A DNA stretch of 64,000 bases. It comes from Akkermansiaceae bacterium (GTDB lineage Bacteria; Verrucomicrobiota; Verrucomicrobiia; Verrucomicrobiales; Akkermansiaceae). Every line of letters begins with the position of its first letter. The first letter of the stretch is position 1. The DNA lies in assembly GCA_030725745.1 (NCBI GenBank), contig JANRFH010000033.1, forward strand, positions 17,943-81,942. Direction: 5' to 3'. The notes under the pieces were generated by a model that saw nothing but the letters and a program-made list of their open reading frames with translations, searched no databases and was not told the DNA's origin. Below, one piece after another: positions 11,678-19,307 of this stretch. The position numbers and the translations under genes were made by a program.

Positions 11678-11986
11678 ATGAGAATGAAGCTTAGGGAAGA
11701 TACGGTCAGTCTTACGGATTTTGCGAGAAACACGAAGAAGCACACTCAGGAGATTGCGGAGTGCGGGCGGCCTCGGATTCTCACGCAGAATGGGAAGGCG
11801 GCGGCGGTGGTGTTATCGCCGGAGGCTTTTGAGAAACTGGTTTACGAGGCGGAGGAGCGGAGGCTGGATCTTCAGTTGCGAAAGGCTGTGGAGGCTTATG
11901 CGGCCGGGGAGAGGGGCATTCCTGCGGAAGAGGCATTTGAGAAACTGGAAAAGCGAACGGGAATTCGTCGTAAATCGCGGAAATGA
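11678..11986 (+). CDS. Phd/YefM-type antitoxin
   Basis: A 102-residue protein. The N-terminal DNA-binding part reads VSLTDFARNTKKHTQEI then TQNGKAAAVVLSPEAFEKL, the standard Phd/YefM layout. The C-terminal half is charged and helical (EERRLDLQLRKAVEAYAAGE) and would wrap the toxin. The stop overlaps the toxin start by 4 bp (ATGA), typical of translationally coupled toxin-antitoxin pairs. Such antitoxins usually repress their own promoter. Confidence 0.88.
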   Translation: MRMKLREDTVSLTDFARNTKKHTQEIAECGRPRILTQNGKAAAVVLSPEAFEKLVYEAEERRLDLQLRKAVEAYAAGERGIPAEEAFEKLEKRTGIRRKSRK

Positions 11987-12312
11987 AGTTTCAGTATTCT
12001 CTGAGTTCTGAGGCGTTTGAGTCGATCGAGAAGCAACAGATCTGGTTGGAGGAAAATGCCGGGGATGAACTTGCGGATTTTTGGATGGTTTCTTTGAAGG
12101 CGGCCTTGGAAGGACTGGCTTTGCATCCAGAGAAAAATGGTTTTGCTCCTGAAAATGCTGACTGGCAGATGGAAGTGAAAATTCGGCAGAAACGCTTCCG
12201 TCCGTGGAAGGGCAAGCCTGGGTGGAGGGTTCTTTATTCGGTGGATGAAGCTGCTGCCATGGTGACGATTCTTCAGGTGCGTCATGAGAGCATGCCGTGG
12301 GTGGAAGAGTAG
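11983..12312 (+). CDS. ParE/RelE-superfamily toxin
   Basis: A 109-residue partner of the preceding antitoxin. It has the ParE/RelE layout: an N-terminal helix pair (SEAFESIEKQQIWLEENAGDE), a central APENADWQ segment and a C-terminal beta-sheet with RQKRFRPWKGKPGWRVLYSV and VTILQVRHE. ParE toxins poison gyrase and RelE toxins cut mRNA; the sequence does not decide between them, and the HPEKNGFAPEN loop is seen in the ParE-like group. It is convergent with fmt, 6 bp away. Confidence 0.85.
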   Translation: MKFQYSLSSEAFESIEKQQIWLEENAGDELADFWMVSLKAALEGLALHPEKNGFAPENADWQMEVKIRQKRFRPWKGKPGWRVLYSVDEAAAMVTILQVRHESMPWVEE

Positions 12313-12318
12313 CTTTCT

Positions 12319-13224
12319 CTACAGGCTGTTGGCGAAGGCGGTGGCGGGCATTTGCTTGGAGCCTTCGGGTTGGACTTGGGTGAGGGCGAGGGATTGCTCG
12401 CCGCAGCCGATGAGGAGCTGTCCTTCGTGGACGATTAGTTCTCCGGAAGGAAGAGATTGATCTACTATGGAAATAGGAGGGAAGATCTTGAGGCGTTTGT
12501 TTTTTTCTTTGATGGAGACTTCCGTGAATGTGCCTGGCCATGGGTGGTAGGCGCGGATTTTACGTTCGATGGATGAGGCTGATTGAGTGAAGTCCAAGCG
12601 GCCGTGTTCGCGGAGGAGTTTTGGGGCGTAGGTGACTTCTTCTGGGTTTTGTGGGGTGCCTGCGTTTGGATCTTCGGAAAGGATTTCCAAGGCTTCGGAG
12701 AGGGCTGCGGGGCCGATGTCGGCGAGGCGGTCGTGGAGTTCTCCGGCGGTTTCGGTTTCACCGATGGGAAATTTTTTCACCGAGATGATGTCGCCTGCAT
12801 CGAGCTCGCGGATGACGTGCATGATGGTGATGCCGGTTTCGGGGTCGCCGTTGGCGATGGCGGATTGGATGCAGGAGGCTCCGCGGTATTTCGGGAGGAT
12901 GGAGGCGTGGAGGTTGATGATGGCTTTTTTGGCGGCTTTGCGGACGGCTTTTCCGATGATTTGTCCGTAGGCCATGACGACGATGAATTCAGGAACGAGG
13001 TCGGTGAGTTCATCGGCGATTTCTCCGATTTTTTCCGGCTGCCAGACGGGGATGCCGTGGGCTAGTGCGACGGTTTTGATTTCCGGGGGAACGGTGGAAC
13101 TCTGGCTGCGGCCGACGGGTTTGTCGGGCTGGGTGATGAGTAGGCATGGCTTGGGGCCGTGCTCGATGAGGTGGCGGAAGGTTGGGAGGGCGATGTCTCC
13201 GGTGGCGATGAAGGCGATTTTCAA
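12319..13224 (-). CDS. fmt: methionyl-tRNA formyltransferase
   Basis: A 301-residue protein of normal length. The formyl-transfer core shows FIATGDIALPTFRHLIEHG, VVMAYGQIIGKAV, then INLHASILPKYRGASCIQ with catalytic Asn/His and the downstream D in VIRELDAGDIIS; the C-terminal OB-like domain follows from about residue 205. It formylates initiator Met-tRNA using 10-formyl-THF. The usual partner def is not adjacent. The N-terminal motif reads GASC where many homologues have GAAP, a mild variation. Confidence 0.94.
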   Translation of the reverse strand: MKIAFIATGDIALPTFRHLIEHGPKPCLLITQPDKPVGRSQSSTVPPEIKTVALAHGIPVWQPEKIGEIADELTDLVPEFIVVMAYGQIIGKAVRKAAKKAIINLHASILPKYRGASCIQSAIANGDPETGITIMHVIRELDAGDIISVKKFPIGETETAGELHDRLADIGPAALSEALEILSEDPNAGTPQNPEEVTYAPKLLREHGRLDFTQSASSIERKIRAYHPWPGTFTEVSIKEKNKRLKIFPPISIVDQSLPSGELIVHEGQLLIGCGEQSLALTQVQPEGSKQMPATAFANSL

Positions 13225-13270
13225 AATTTTAGAGCTGGTTAGCGACTGAGCTTAAGTGGGAAGAATTCTG

Positions 13271-13303
13271 ACCACGGATGGAACGGATTTACACGGATAA
13301 GAA
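13271..13303 (+). repeat. CCACGGAT-type repeat, left copy
   Basis: It begins ACCACGGATGGAACGG and ends ACACGGATAAGAA. It is a near-perfect inverted match (32 of 33) to the right copy at 13772-13804. It lies between the fmt start and the end of the GxxExxY gene. Confidence 0.85.
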
Positions 13304-13314
13304 ATGATTTCCGA

Positions 13315-13692
13315 TTATCGGATGACTCGTTTCCATTTTAGGTCGGCGAATTTGAAATTGATGAGGATAGCTAGGCGGAATCCAGTGATTGCAAGATAGC
13401 CCATCATTTGGGCGTGATGGGTCTCGGTGAATGACGAGGCGACTTTGGGGTCAACGATTACTGAATCATTTACGAGAAGATCTGGGATGAGGGTATCGAC
13501 TAAATGTCCTTGGTATCTTACGTCAAAACGGCGTTGCTGTTCGACTTGGTGGCCGCGCTTTTTTAGCTCGATTACTAGAGCATTTTCGTAGGCTTTCTCG
13601 CTGAGGCCTGGCTTCAGTGTGTTCAGAACCTGCATTGCGGCTCCGATAATTGATTCGGAAAGCTCGCGGTGGAGGAGTTGGGTGTCTTGCAT
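13315..13692 (-). CDS. GxxExxY protein (PD-(D/E)XK-like fold, possibly inactive)
   Basis: About 125 residues from the ATG at 13692 (MQDTQLLHRELSE); a start at 13710 is possible but would lie inside a repeat. The defining GLSEKAY motif (GxxExxY) is near residue 35, followed by LVIELKKRGHQVEQQ and VRYQGHLVDTLIPDLLV. In relatives the next strand gives a nuclease-like VELK; here it reads IVDPKV, so the acidic position is displaced and proline intervenes. The function of this family is not known. In many genomes it is found embedded in CCACGGAT-type repeats, as here. It is convergent with nothing and has no obvious operon partner. Confidence 0.82.
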   Translation of the reverse strand: MQDTQLLHRELSESIIGAAMQVLNTLKPGLSEKAYENALVIELKKRGHQVEQQRRFDVRYQGHLVDTLIPDLLVNDSVIVDPKVASSFTETHHAQMMGYLAITGFRLAILINFKFADLKWKRVIR

Positions 13693-13704
13693 GGATACTA
13701 TTTT

Positions 13705-13735
13705 AACCACGGATGAAACGGATTTTCACGGATAT
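13705..13735 (+). repeat. CCACGGAT-type repeat, internal copy
   Basis: AACCACGGATGAAACGG continuing to TTTTCACGGATATG. Same orientation as the left copy and slightly diverged. It covers the 5' region of the GxxExxY gene, so it could contain that gene's promoter or operator. Confidence 0.75.
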
Positions 13736-13771
13736 GACTGGAGTTCTGGAAATAGTCTTTTTAGCTTTTAA

Positions 13772-13804
13772 TTCTTATCCGTGTAGATCCGTTCCATCCG
13801 TGGT
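13772..13804 (-). repeat. CCACGGAT-type repeat, right copy (inverted)
   Basis: The reverse complement reads ACCACGGATGGAACGG then ACACGGATAAGAA, matching the left copy with a single difference. It lies 22 bp from the recN stop. Confidence 0.85.
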
Positions 13805-13826
13805 TTAGGACGAATTCTACAGTATG

Positions 13827-15497
13827 CTAACCTTCGAGGAGTGAGGCGGCCATGGCGCGGGCTTGTTGGCCGCCGCCGCCTAGCATGCGGACGAGTTCGT
13901 TGATGCGTTTTTCGCCTTCTACGGGGTAGAGCTTGGAGCGTGTGCGGCCGGAGGCGACTTCTTTTTCGACGACGAAGTGGTGGGCGGCGATGGCGGCTAC
14001 CTGAGGGAAGTGAGTGATGGCGATGACTTGGTGAAGCTGGCCGAGGAGCGCCATTTTTTTGCCGACGGCTTTGGCGATTTCTCCGCCGACGTTGGCATCG
14101 ATCTCATCGAAGACCATAAGGGGGGTGGCGTCTTGCTCTGCGAGGGAGGATTTGACTGCGAGCATGACGCGGGAAATTTCTCCGGAGGAGGCGATTTGGC
14201 GGAGGGGGTGGAGGGGCTCGCCGGGGTTGGGGCCGAAGAGGAAGTTGCAGGATTCGAGGCCGTGTAGGGTGGGGTCTTTCACGGTGGTGAGATCCACTTC
14301 GAAGGAAGATTGTTTGAAGCCGAGTTCCTTGAGCTGGGAGGCGATTTCTTTGGCGAGCTTGGGTGCGGATTTCTTGCGCTGGGTGGTGAGTTTTCTCGCG
14401 ATGGTTTCAAGTTCTTTGCGGGACTCGGCGAGGGCGGCGGTGAGGGCTTCGATTTTCTCGGAGCGGTTGTCGATGTTGTCGAGGCGGGTGGAAATCGTTT
14501 CCTGGCGGGAAATGATGTCCTCGATGGATGGGCCGTATTTGCGCTTGAGTGATTCGACGAGGTTGACGCGTTCCTCGATGGTGGCGGCTTCCGAGGGGTC
14601 GATGTCGAGTTCTTCGGCGTAGTCGGTGAGGGTGGCTTCGAGATCCTGGAGTTCGATGGAGGCGGTTTCGAGGGAGGTGAGTTTCTCGGTGAGGGAGGGG
14701 TCGAGTTTTTCTAGATCGCGGGTGACTTTCTGGAGATCGGAGATGTGGGAGAGGATGCCGTCGTCTGATGAGAGTGCGGAAACGGCTTGGGCGGCGAGTT
14801 CGACGAGGCGGGTGGAATTACTGGATCTGTGGTAGCGCTCTTGGAGGTCGTCGCCGTCGTCTGGGGTGAGGTTGGCGGATTCGATTTCGTCGAGCTGGTA
14901 GCGGAGGAGTTCGAGTTCCTGCTCGGAGGCGTCGGAGGCGTTCTGGATTTCCTCGAGTTCCTGTGATTTTTCGCGCCAGGTGCGGTAGGCGTGGCGGTAG
15001 GTGGTGAGTAGTGGCTCGTTGGCGGCGTAGGCGTCGAGCATGGCGAGCTGGCGCTCTTGGGAGAGGAGGGATTGGTGATCGTGCGGGCCGTGTAGATCGA
15101 CGAGGCGTTCGCCGACTTTTTTCAAAAGAGTGAGGGTGACGGGGGAGTCGTTGATGAACTGGCGGTTCGCGGTGGTGCCGATGGAGCGGCGGATGATGAT
15201 CTGGGTGTCATCGCAGGCTTCGAGGCCACCTTCTTCGAGGATGGCGTTGATTTCGGAGGGATCTTTGAGGTCGAAGACGGATTCGATGGTGCAGGTTTCC
15301 TCGCCGGTACGGATGAGGCCTTTGTCGGCACGCTCGCCGAGGATCATTTTGAGGGCACCGACGATGACGGATTTTCCGGCTCCGGTTTCGCCGGTGACGG
15401 AGATGAGGCCGGAGCCTAGCTCCCATGCGAGTTCGTCAACGAGGGCGAGATTGCGGATTTTTAGGAGGGTGAGCACTGGAGAAACTTTAAATTTCAA
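13827..15497 (-). CDS. recN: DNA repair protein RecN
   Basis: A 556-residue SMC-like ATPase. Walker A is GETGAGKSVIVGALKMILG near residue 35; the ABC signature region is around GEISRVMLAVKSSL; Walker B is LMVFDEIDANVGG near residue 465. The middle is a charged coiled coil. RecN organises double-strand-break repair. The annotated ATG at 15497 gives a short extension; a GTG at 15476 (VLTLLKIRNLALVDEL) is closer to the usual RecN N-terminus. No good LexA-like motif is visible in the 206 bp upstream. Confidence 0.94.
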   Translation of the reverse strand: MKFKVSPVLTLLKIRNLALVDELAWELGSGLISVTGETGAGKSVIVGALKMILGERADKGLIRTGEETCTIESVFDLKDPSEINAILEEGGLEACDDTQIIIRRSIGTTANRQFINDSPVTLTLLKKVGERLVDLHGPHDHQSLLSQERQLAMLDAYAANEPLLTTYRHAYRTWREKSQELEEIQNASDASEQELELLRYQLDEIESANLTPDDGDDLQERYHRSSNSTRLVELAAQAVSALSSDDGILSHISDLQKVTRDLEKLDPSLTEKLTSLETASIELQDLEATLTDYAEELDIDPSEAATIEERVNLVESLKRKYGPSIEDIISRQETISTRLDNIDNRSEKIEALTAALAESRKELETIARKLTTQRKKSAPKLAKEIASQLKELGFKQSSFEVDLTTVKDPTLHGLESCNFLFGPNPGEPLHPLRQIASSGEISRVMLAVKSSLAEQDATPLMVFDEIDANVGGEIAKAVGKKMALLGQLHQVIAITHFPQVAAIAAHHFVVEKEVASGRTRSKLYPVEGEKRINELVRMLGGGGQQARAMAASLLEG

Positions 15498-15564
15498 ACG
15501 TTAAACTTCAAGGAAGATGAATGCTTGTCGCTAAGCTCTAGTGTCTGGAGTTTGCTGGGGTGCT

Positions 15565-15585
15565 AGTTTTCAGTTTTCAGTTTTC
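15565..15585 (+). repeat. AGTTTTC tandem triplet
   Basis: Three perfect copies of the 7-mer AGTTTTC occur between recN and uraH. The rest of this 206-bp divergent gap holds no convincing feature apart from TTTAAA/TTCAAA-like words near 15485-15510. Confidence 0.8.
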
Positions 15586-15703
15586 AGGGAAGACTGGGCT
15601 GATGGGCTGAGGTTGTCGCGATTTTGGAATCGCGGTTCCTTTCTTGGGGTTTCGGGAATGGATTGTGCTGGAAGGTGGGCGTGGAGGTGAGAGAGTAGAA
15701 ACT

Positions 15704-16024
15704 ATGGGAAAGCTGACGACGCATGTGTTGGATACGGTATCGGGTAAGCCGGGGTACGGGGTTTTGGTGAGGCTTCTGCAGGATGGTGCGGAGGTGGGGC
15801 GTGGGGTGACGAATGGGGATGGGCGGTTGGATGCTCCGTTGGTGGAGGATGGGGAGGGGGTGTATGATCTAGTTTTCGCGGTGGGTGAGTATTTTTCGAG
15901 GAAGGGGTATGAGGAGGGGATTTTTAGGGAGGCGGTGATAAGGTTCGAGATGAAGGTGGGAGGGAAGTATCATGTGCCTTTGGTTTGTACGCCGTGGGCT
16001 TATAGCACTTACCGGGGAAGCTGA
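15704..16024 (+). CDS. uraH: 5-hydroxyisourate hydrolase (transthyretin-like)
   Basis: The start at the ATG at 15704 gives the normal family N-terminus (MGKLTTHVLDTVSGKPG) and about 106 residues. The signature histidine lies in TTHVLDT, an arginine in VLVRLLQ, and the protein ends with YSTYRGS, the hallmark C-terminus of HIUases. It hydrolyses 5-hydroxyisourate, the product of uricase, to OHCU. It is the first of four tightly packed ureide genes; the stop is 1 bp before the allC start. No uricase or OHCU decarboxylase gene is in the window. Confidence 0.95.
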   Translation: MGKLTTHVLDTVSGKPGYGVLVRLLQDGAEVGRGVTNGDGRLDAPLVEDGEGVYDLVFAVGEYFSRKGYEEGIFREAVIRFEMKVGGKYHVPLVCTPWAYSTYRGS

Positions 16025-16025
16025 T

Positions 16026-17246
16026 ATGGAAGTCGAGGTTTTGAAACGGGTGCTGGCGAGGGTGGATGAACTTGGCGGAATTTCGGATTCTGCGGAATAT
16101 TTGCAACGGACGTTTCTTTCAACGGCGAACCGAGAGGCCGGGGAGCGGGTGATGGGCTGGATGCGGGAGCTGGGTATGGATGCGGCGCATGATGCGGGGG
16201 GGACGGTGAGGGGTTTTTTGGCGGGATCTGCGGAGGGAAAAGCGGTTTTGATCGGGTCGCATATCGACACGGTGATCAATGGCGGGAAATACGATGGGGC
16301 GCTGGGGGTAATTGCGGCGCTGGGGGCGTTGGAGCAGCTGAAGGTGGAGGGGGTGGAGTTGCCGTTTCCTGTGCATGTGCTGGGATTCTCGGATGAGGAG
16401 GGTGTGAGGTTTCAGAGCACGTATCTTGGGAGCGCGGGTGTGATCGGGGCGCTGGATGCGGGGATGCTGGCGGTGAAGGATGAGGGTGGACTGACGGTGG
16501 AGGAGGTAATTTCCCAGGAGGGGTGGCATGAGTGTGCGGAGGTGTTTTCCTATGATGAAACGAATGCGGCTGGGTATCTGGAGCTGCATATCGAGCAGGG
16601 GCGTGTGCTGGAGGAGGCGGGTGAGTCCGTCGCGGTGGTGAGTGGGATTTTCGCGCAGGCGAGGCTGCGTGTTTCGGTGGAAGGTCTGGCGGATCATGCA
16701 GGGACGACGCCGATGAATTTGCGCAGGGATGCGCTTGCAGGGGCGGCGGAGTGCGTGTTGGCGGCGGAGGGTTTTGCTCGGGAAAATGATGGGATGGTGG
16801 CTACGGTGGGGGTGATGAAGGTGCTGCCGGGGGCGAGTAATGGGATCGCCCAGACCTGTAATTTTACGCTGGATGTGAGGTGTGCGGAGAATGATTTATT
16901 GGAGTCGGGGCTGGGAGTGCTGAAAGGGCGATTTGCGGAGATTTCTAAGTCGAGAGAGCTGGAGCTGAAATGGGAGGTGGTGCAGGTGAATGGGGCGGTG
17001 CCGTGTGATGAGGGGATGGTGGCGGATCTGGTGAAATCTGCGGAGAAGGTGACGGGGACAGCGCGGGTGCTAGGAAGCGGGGCTGGGCACGACGGGGTGA
17101 TGATGTCGCGAGTGATGCCCGTGGGGATGATTTTCGTGAGGTGCAGGGCGGGGCTGAGCCATCATCCGGATGAGTTTGCGGAGGCGGGGGATATCGAGGC
17201 GGGGATCGATGTGATGGTGGAGTTTTTGAAAAGGAGGGTGCAGTGA
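16026..17246 (+). CDS. allC: allantoate amidohydrolase (M20 family)
   Basis: About 406 residues from the ATG at 16026. The metal site shows GSHIDTVINGGKYDGALGV and FSDEEGVRF; the dimerisation domain has LADHAGTTPMNLRRDAL; the last metal ligand is in GLSHHPDEFAE. This family also includes N-carbamoyl-L-amino-acid hydrolases and ureidoglycolate/beta-ureidopropionate enzymes. Allantoate is assigned because the gene lies 1 bp after uraH and overlaps allantoinase by 4 bp (GTGA). The product is ureidoglycine plus CO2 and ammonia. Codon third positions are strongly G-rich. Confidence 0.9.
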   Translation: MEVEVLKRVLARVDELGGISDSAEYLQRTFLSTANREAGERVMGWMRELGMDAAHDAGGTVRGFLAGSAEGKAVLIGSHIDTVINGGKYDGALGVIAALGALEQLKVEGVELPFPVHVLGFSDEEGVRFQSTYLGSAGVIGALDAGMLAVKDEGGLTVEEVISQEGWHECAEVFSYDETNAAGYLELHIEQGRVLEEAGESVAVVSGIFAQARLRVSVEGLADHAGTTPMNLRRDALAGAAECVLAAEGFARENDGMVATVGVMKVLPGASNGIAQTCNFTLDVRCAENDLLESGLGVLKGRFAEISKSRELELKWEVVQVNGAVPCDEGMVADLVKSAEKVTGTARVLGSGAGHDGVMMSRVMPVGMIFVRCRAGLSHHPDEFAEAGDIEAGIDVMVEFLKRRVQ

Positions 17247-18559
17247 AGGATTTTATGATCCGGGAGGTTGGTTTGTTCGGGAAACGTGTGGTGGATGCCG
17301 CGGTATCCGGAGGGAAGTGGGTGGCGATTAGCGAAGGGCTTGGAGCTGGGTTTGGTGAGGAAGTGGATGGACGGGGGAAGATCCTGTTGCCAGGAGTGGT
17401 GGATGCGCATGTGCATTTCAATGAGCCGGGTCGGGCGGGTTGGGAGGGGCTAGAGACGGGCTCGCGTGCCTTGGCTGCAGGTGGTGGGACGGCGTTTTTC
17501 GATATGCCTTTGAATTCTACACCGCCGGTGCTGGATGGCGCTGGGGTGAGGGAGAAACGGAGATTGTGTGAGGAGAAGTCGCGGACGGATTTCGGGATAT
17601 GGGGTGGGTTGACTCCGGATTCGCTAGAGACTTTGTTAGAGATGGCGGATGAGGGAGTGATTGGATTCAAGGCGTTTATGTGTGGGAGTGGGCTGGAGGA
17701 ATTTGGGAAGGCGGGGCGTGCCGTGCTTGCGGCGGGTATGAAGGTGGCGGCGCAGCGCGGGCTGGTGGTGGGTGTGCATGCGGAGGACGAGAGGGTGATC
17801 GCGGAACATGCGGCGAAGTTTCCTCGGGGTAAGGCAGCGGATATTTCCGAAGGGATGCGTCAGTGGTGCGACTCTAGGCCGGTGGAGGCGGAGTTGGCGG
17901 CGATACGGATCGCGATGGAGCTGGCAGGTGAAGCTGGGGCGAAGCTGCATGTGGTGCATGTGACGCATCTGGATTGCTTGGAGTTGATTGCGGAGGGGCG
18001 AAGGCGGGGGGTGGATGTGACGGCGGAGACTTGTCCGCATTATCTGATTCTGGATGAATTGATGGCGTTGCGTATCGGGCCGTATGCTAAGTGTGCGCCT
18101 CCGCTAAGGAGTCGGGCAGTGGTGGATGGATTGTGGGGTGCGCTTGATTTGGTCAAGACGATTGGCTCGGATCACTCGCCTTCACCGCCGGGGATGAAGG
18201 TGGGGGAGGATGTGTTTGCGATGTGGGGCGGGATCGCGGGGTGCCAACATGGGTTGCCCCTGGTATGTGATGGGGCGATGGATCGCGGGATGGATCTGGA
18301 GGGGCTTTCGGAAAAGTGGCGGGAGAATGTTTTTCGCAGATTCGGGGTAAAGGGCTGCGGTATTGGAGTGGGGGAAGATGCAGATTTTTTCCTGATGGAA
18401 GAGGGCGGCGGAGAAATCATGGAGGATGACTTGATGTATCGGCATGCGATTTCCGCTTACACGGGTATCGTGCAGAAGTGGAAGGTCAGTGGGACGTGGC
18501 TTCGCGGGGAGCGGATCACGGATGAAACAAGAGGTCGCTTTTTGCGGCCGGTTGGTTAG
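17243..18559 (+). CDS. allB: allantoinase
   Basis: A 438-residue cyclic amidohydrolase, started at GTG 17243 within the allC stop (GTGA overlap). Metal residues and neighbours are all present: VVDAHVHFNEPGRAGWEG, the carboxylated lysine in GFKAFMCGSG, VGVHAEDE, HVVHVTHL, and TIGSDHSPSPP. NEPGR...WEG distinguishes allantoinase from dihydroorotase and dihydropyrimidinase, although these are close relatives. It opens allantoin to allantoate. The stop overlaps the possible GTG start of allE. Confidence 0.94.
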   Translation: MKDFMIREVGLFGKRVVDAAVSGGKWVAISEGLGAGFGEEVDGRGKILLPGVVDAHVHFNEPGRAGWEGLETGSRALAAGGGTAFFDMPLNSTPPVLDGAGVREKRRLCEEKSRTDFGIWGGLTPDSLETLLEMADEGVIGFKAFMCGSGLEEFGKAGRAVLAAGMKVAAQRGLVVGVHAEDERVIAEHAAKFPRGKAADISEGMRQWCDSRPVEAELAAIRIAMELAGEAGAKLHVVHVTHLDCLELIAEGRRRGVDVTAETCPHYLILDELMALRIGPYAKCAPPLRSRAVVDGLWGALDLVKTIGSDHSPSPPGMKVGEDVFAMWGGIAGCQHGLPLVCDGAMDRGMDLEGLSEKWRENVFRRFGVKGCGIGVGEDADFFLMEEGGGEIMEDDLMYRHAISAYTGIVQKWKVSGTWLRGERITDETRGRFLRPVG

Positions 18560-18570
18560 TGTTTGTGGTG

Positions 18571-19296
18571 ATGGAACTGTTCGGAACGACGAGGACTTTT
18601 GTAGGAGTGAGGCATGCGCTGATAGCTGAGGATGGCTATGTGCCCAGTGTTTTCCCGGGATGGGAAAAGGCGACGGCGTTCGTGCACTTGTCCCCAGCGA
18701 TGGGATCGCGGGTGACTCAGATGACGGTGGTTTTTGATGAAGATGGAGGTAAGGCCGTGTTTCCTGCAGATGGGAATGAACATGTGTTTTATGTTGAGAA
18801 TGGCTCGATAGATCTGGGAAGTAAGCAGTATAGTGAGAAGGATTTTATGTATGTGCCTGCAGGGACTAAGGTTCTGCTGAAGGGTTTGAAAGGATCGCGG
18901 GTGACCCTTTTCCGAAAGGAATATCAGGCGATTTCGAGGCTTAAAAAGGCGGAGATGGTGACGGGATCTGCGAGGGATGTGGTGGGTGAGCCTTTTCTTG
19001 GGAACAAGAAGGCGATCCTGCAGACATTATTGCCAATGGATGATCGATTTGACCTAGCGGTTAACATTTTCACCTATCAGCCGGGGGCGACGCTGCCCTT
19101 CGTGGAAACACACATCATGGAGCACGGCCTCAAGATGCTTTCGGGGCAAGGCGTTTACCGTTTGGAAGATAAGCACTATCCGGTGAAAGCTGGTGATGTG
19201 ATCTGGATGGCGGCGTATTGCCCGCAGTGGTTCGTGGCGATGGGCGACGAACCAGCTTCCTACATCTACTACAAGGATGTGAACCGACTGCCCTGA
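18571..19296 (+). CDS. allE: (S)-ureidoglycine aminohydrolase (bicupin)
   Basis: About 241 residues from the ATG at 18571; a GTG at 18559 overlapping the allB stop adds four residues and cannot be excluded. The two cupin halves are visible: NEHVFYVENGSIDL with YVPAGTKV, and LPFVETHIMEHGLKML with VKAGDVIWMAAYCPQW, the second carrying the metal ligands. The typical C-terminus YIYYKDVNR is present. It converts ureidoglycine to ureidoglycolate and ammonia, completing the sequence uraH -> (OHCU) -> allB -> allC -> allE. It is the last gene of the operon. Confidence 0.94.
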   Translation: MELFGTTRTFVGVRHALIAEDGYVPSVFPGWEKATAFVHLSPAMGSRVTQMTVVFDEDGGKAVFPADGNEHVFYVENGSIDLGSKQYSEKDFMYVPAGTKVLLKGLKGSRVTLFRKEYQAISRLKKAEMVTGSARDVVGEPFLGNKKAILQTLLPMDDRFDLAVNIFTYQPGATLPFVETHIMEHGLKMLSGQGVYRLEDKHYPVKAGDVIWMAAYCPQWFVAMGDEPASYIYYKDVNRLP

Positions 19297-19307
19297 GTCG
19301 GATCTAT

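Larger units (their letters stand above)
13262..13817. mobile_element. inverted-repeat-bounded cassette carrying a GxxExxY gene
   Basis: A 33-bp sequence starting ACCACGGATGGAACGG (13271-13303) recurs inverted at 13772-13804 with one mismatch, and GAATTC lies just outside each copy (13263-13268 and 13812-13817). A third, more diverged copy lies at 13705-13735. The enclosed segment holds only the GxxExxY gene. No transposase is present, so it would be a passive cassette or repeat-associated gene, and mobility is inferred from structure only. Confidence 0.5.

Noticed and set aside
11813..12541. 242-codon minus-strand ORF over the toxin-antitoxin pair
   Set aside because: Basic, Pro/Ser/Arg-rich shadow frame. 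The plus-strand antitoxin/toxin pair has conserved motifs and a coupled overlap.
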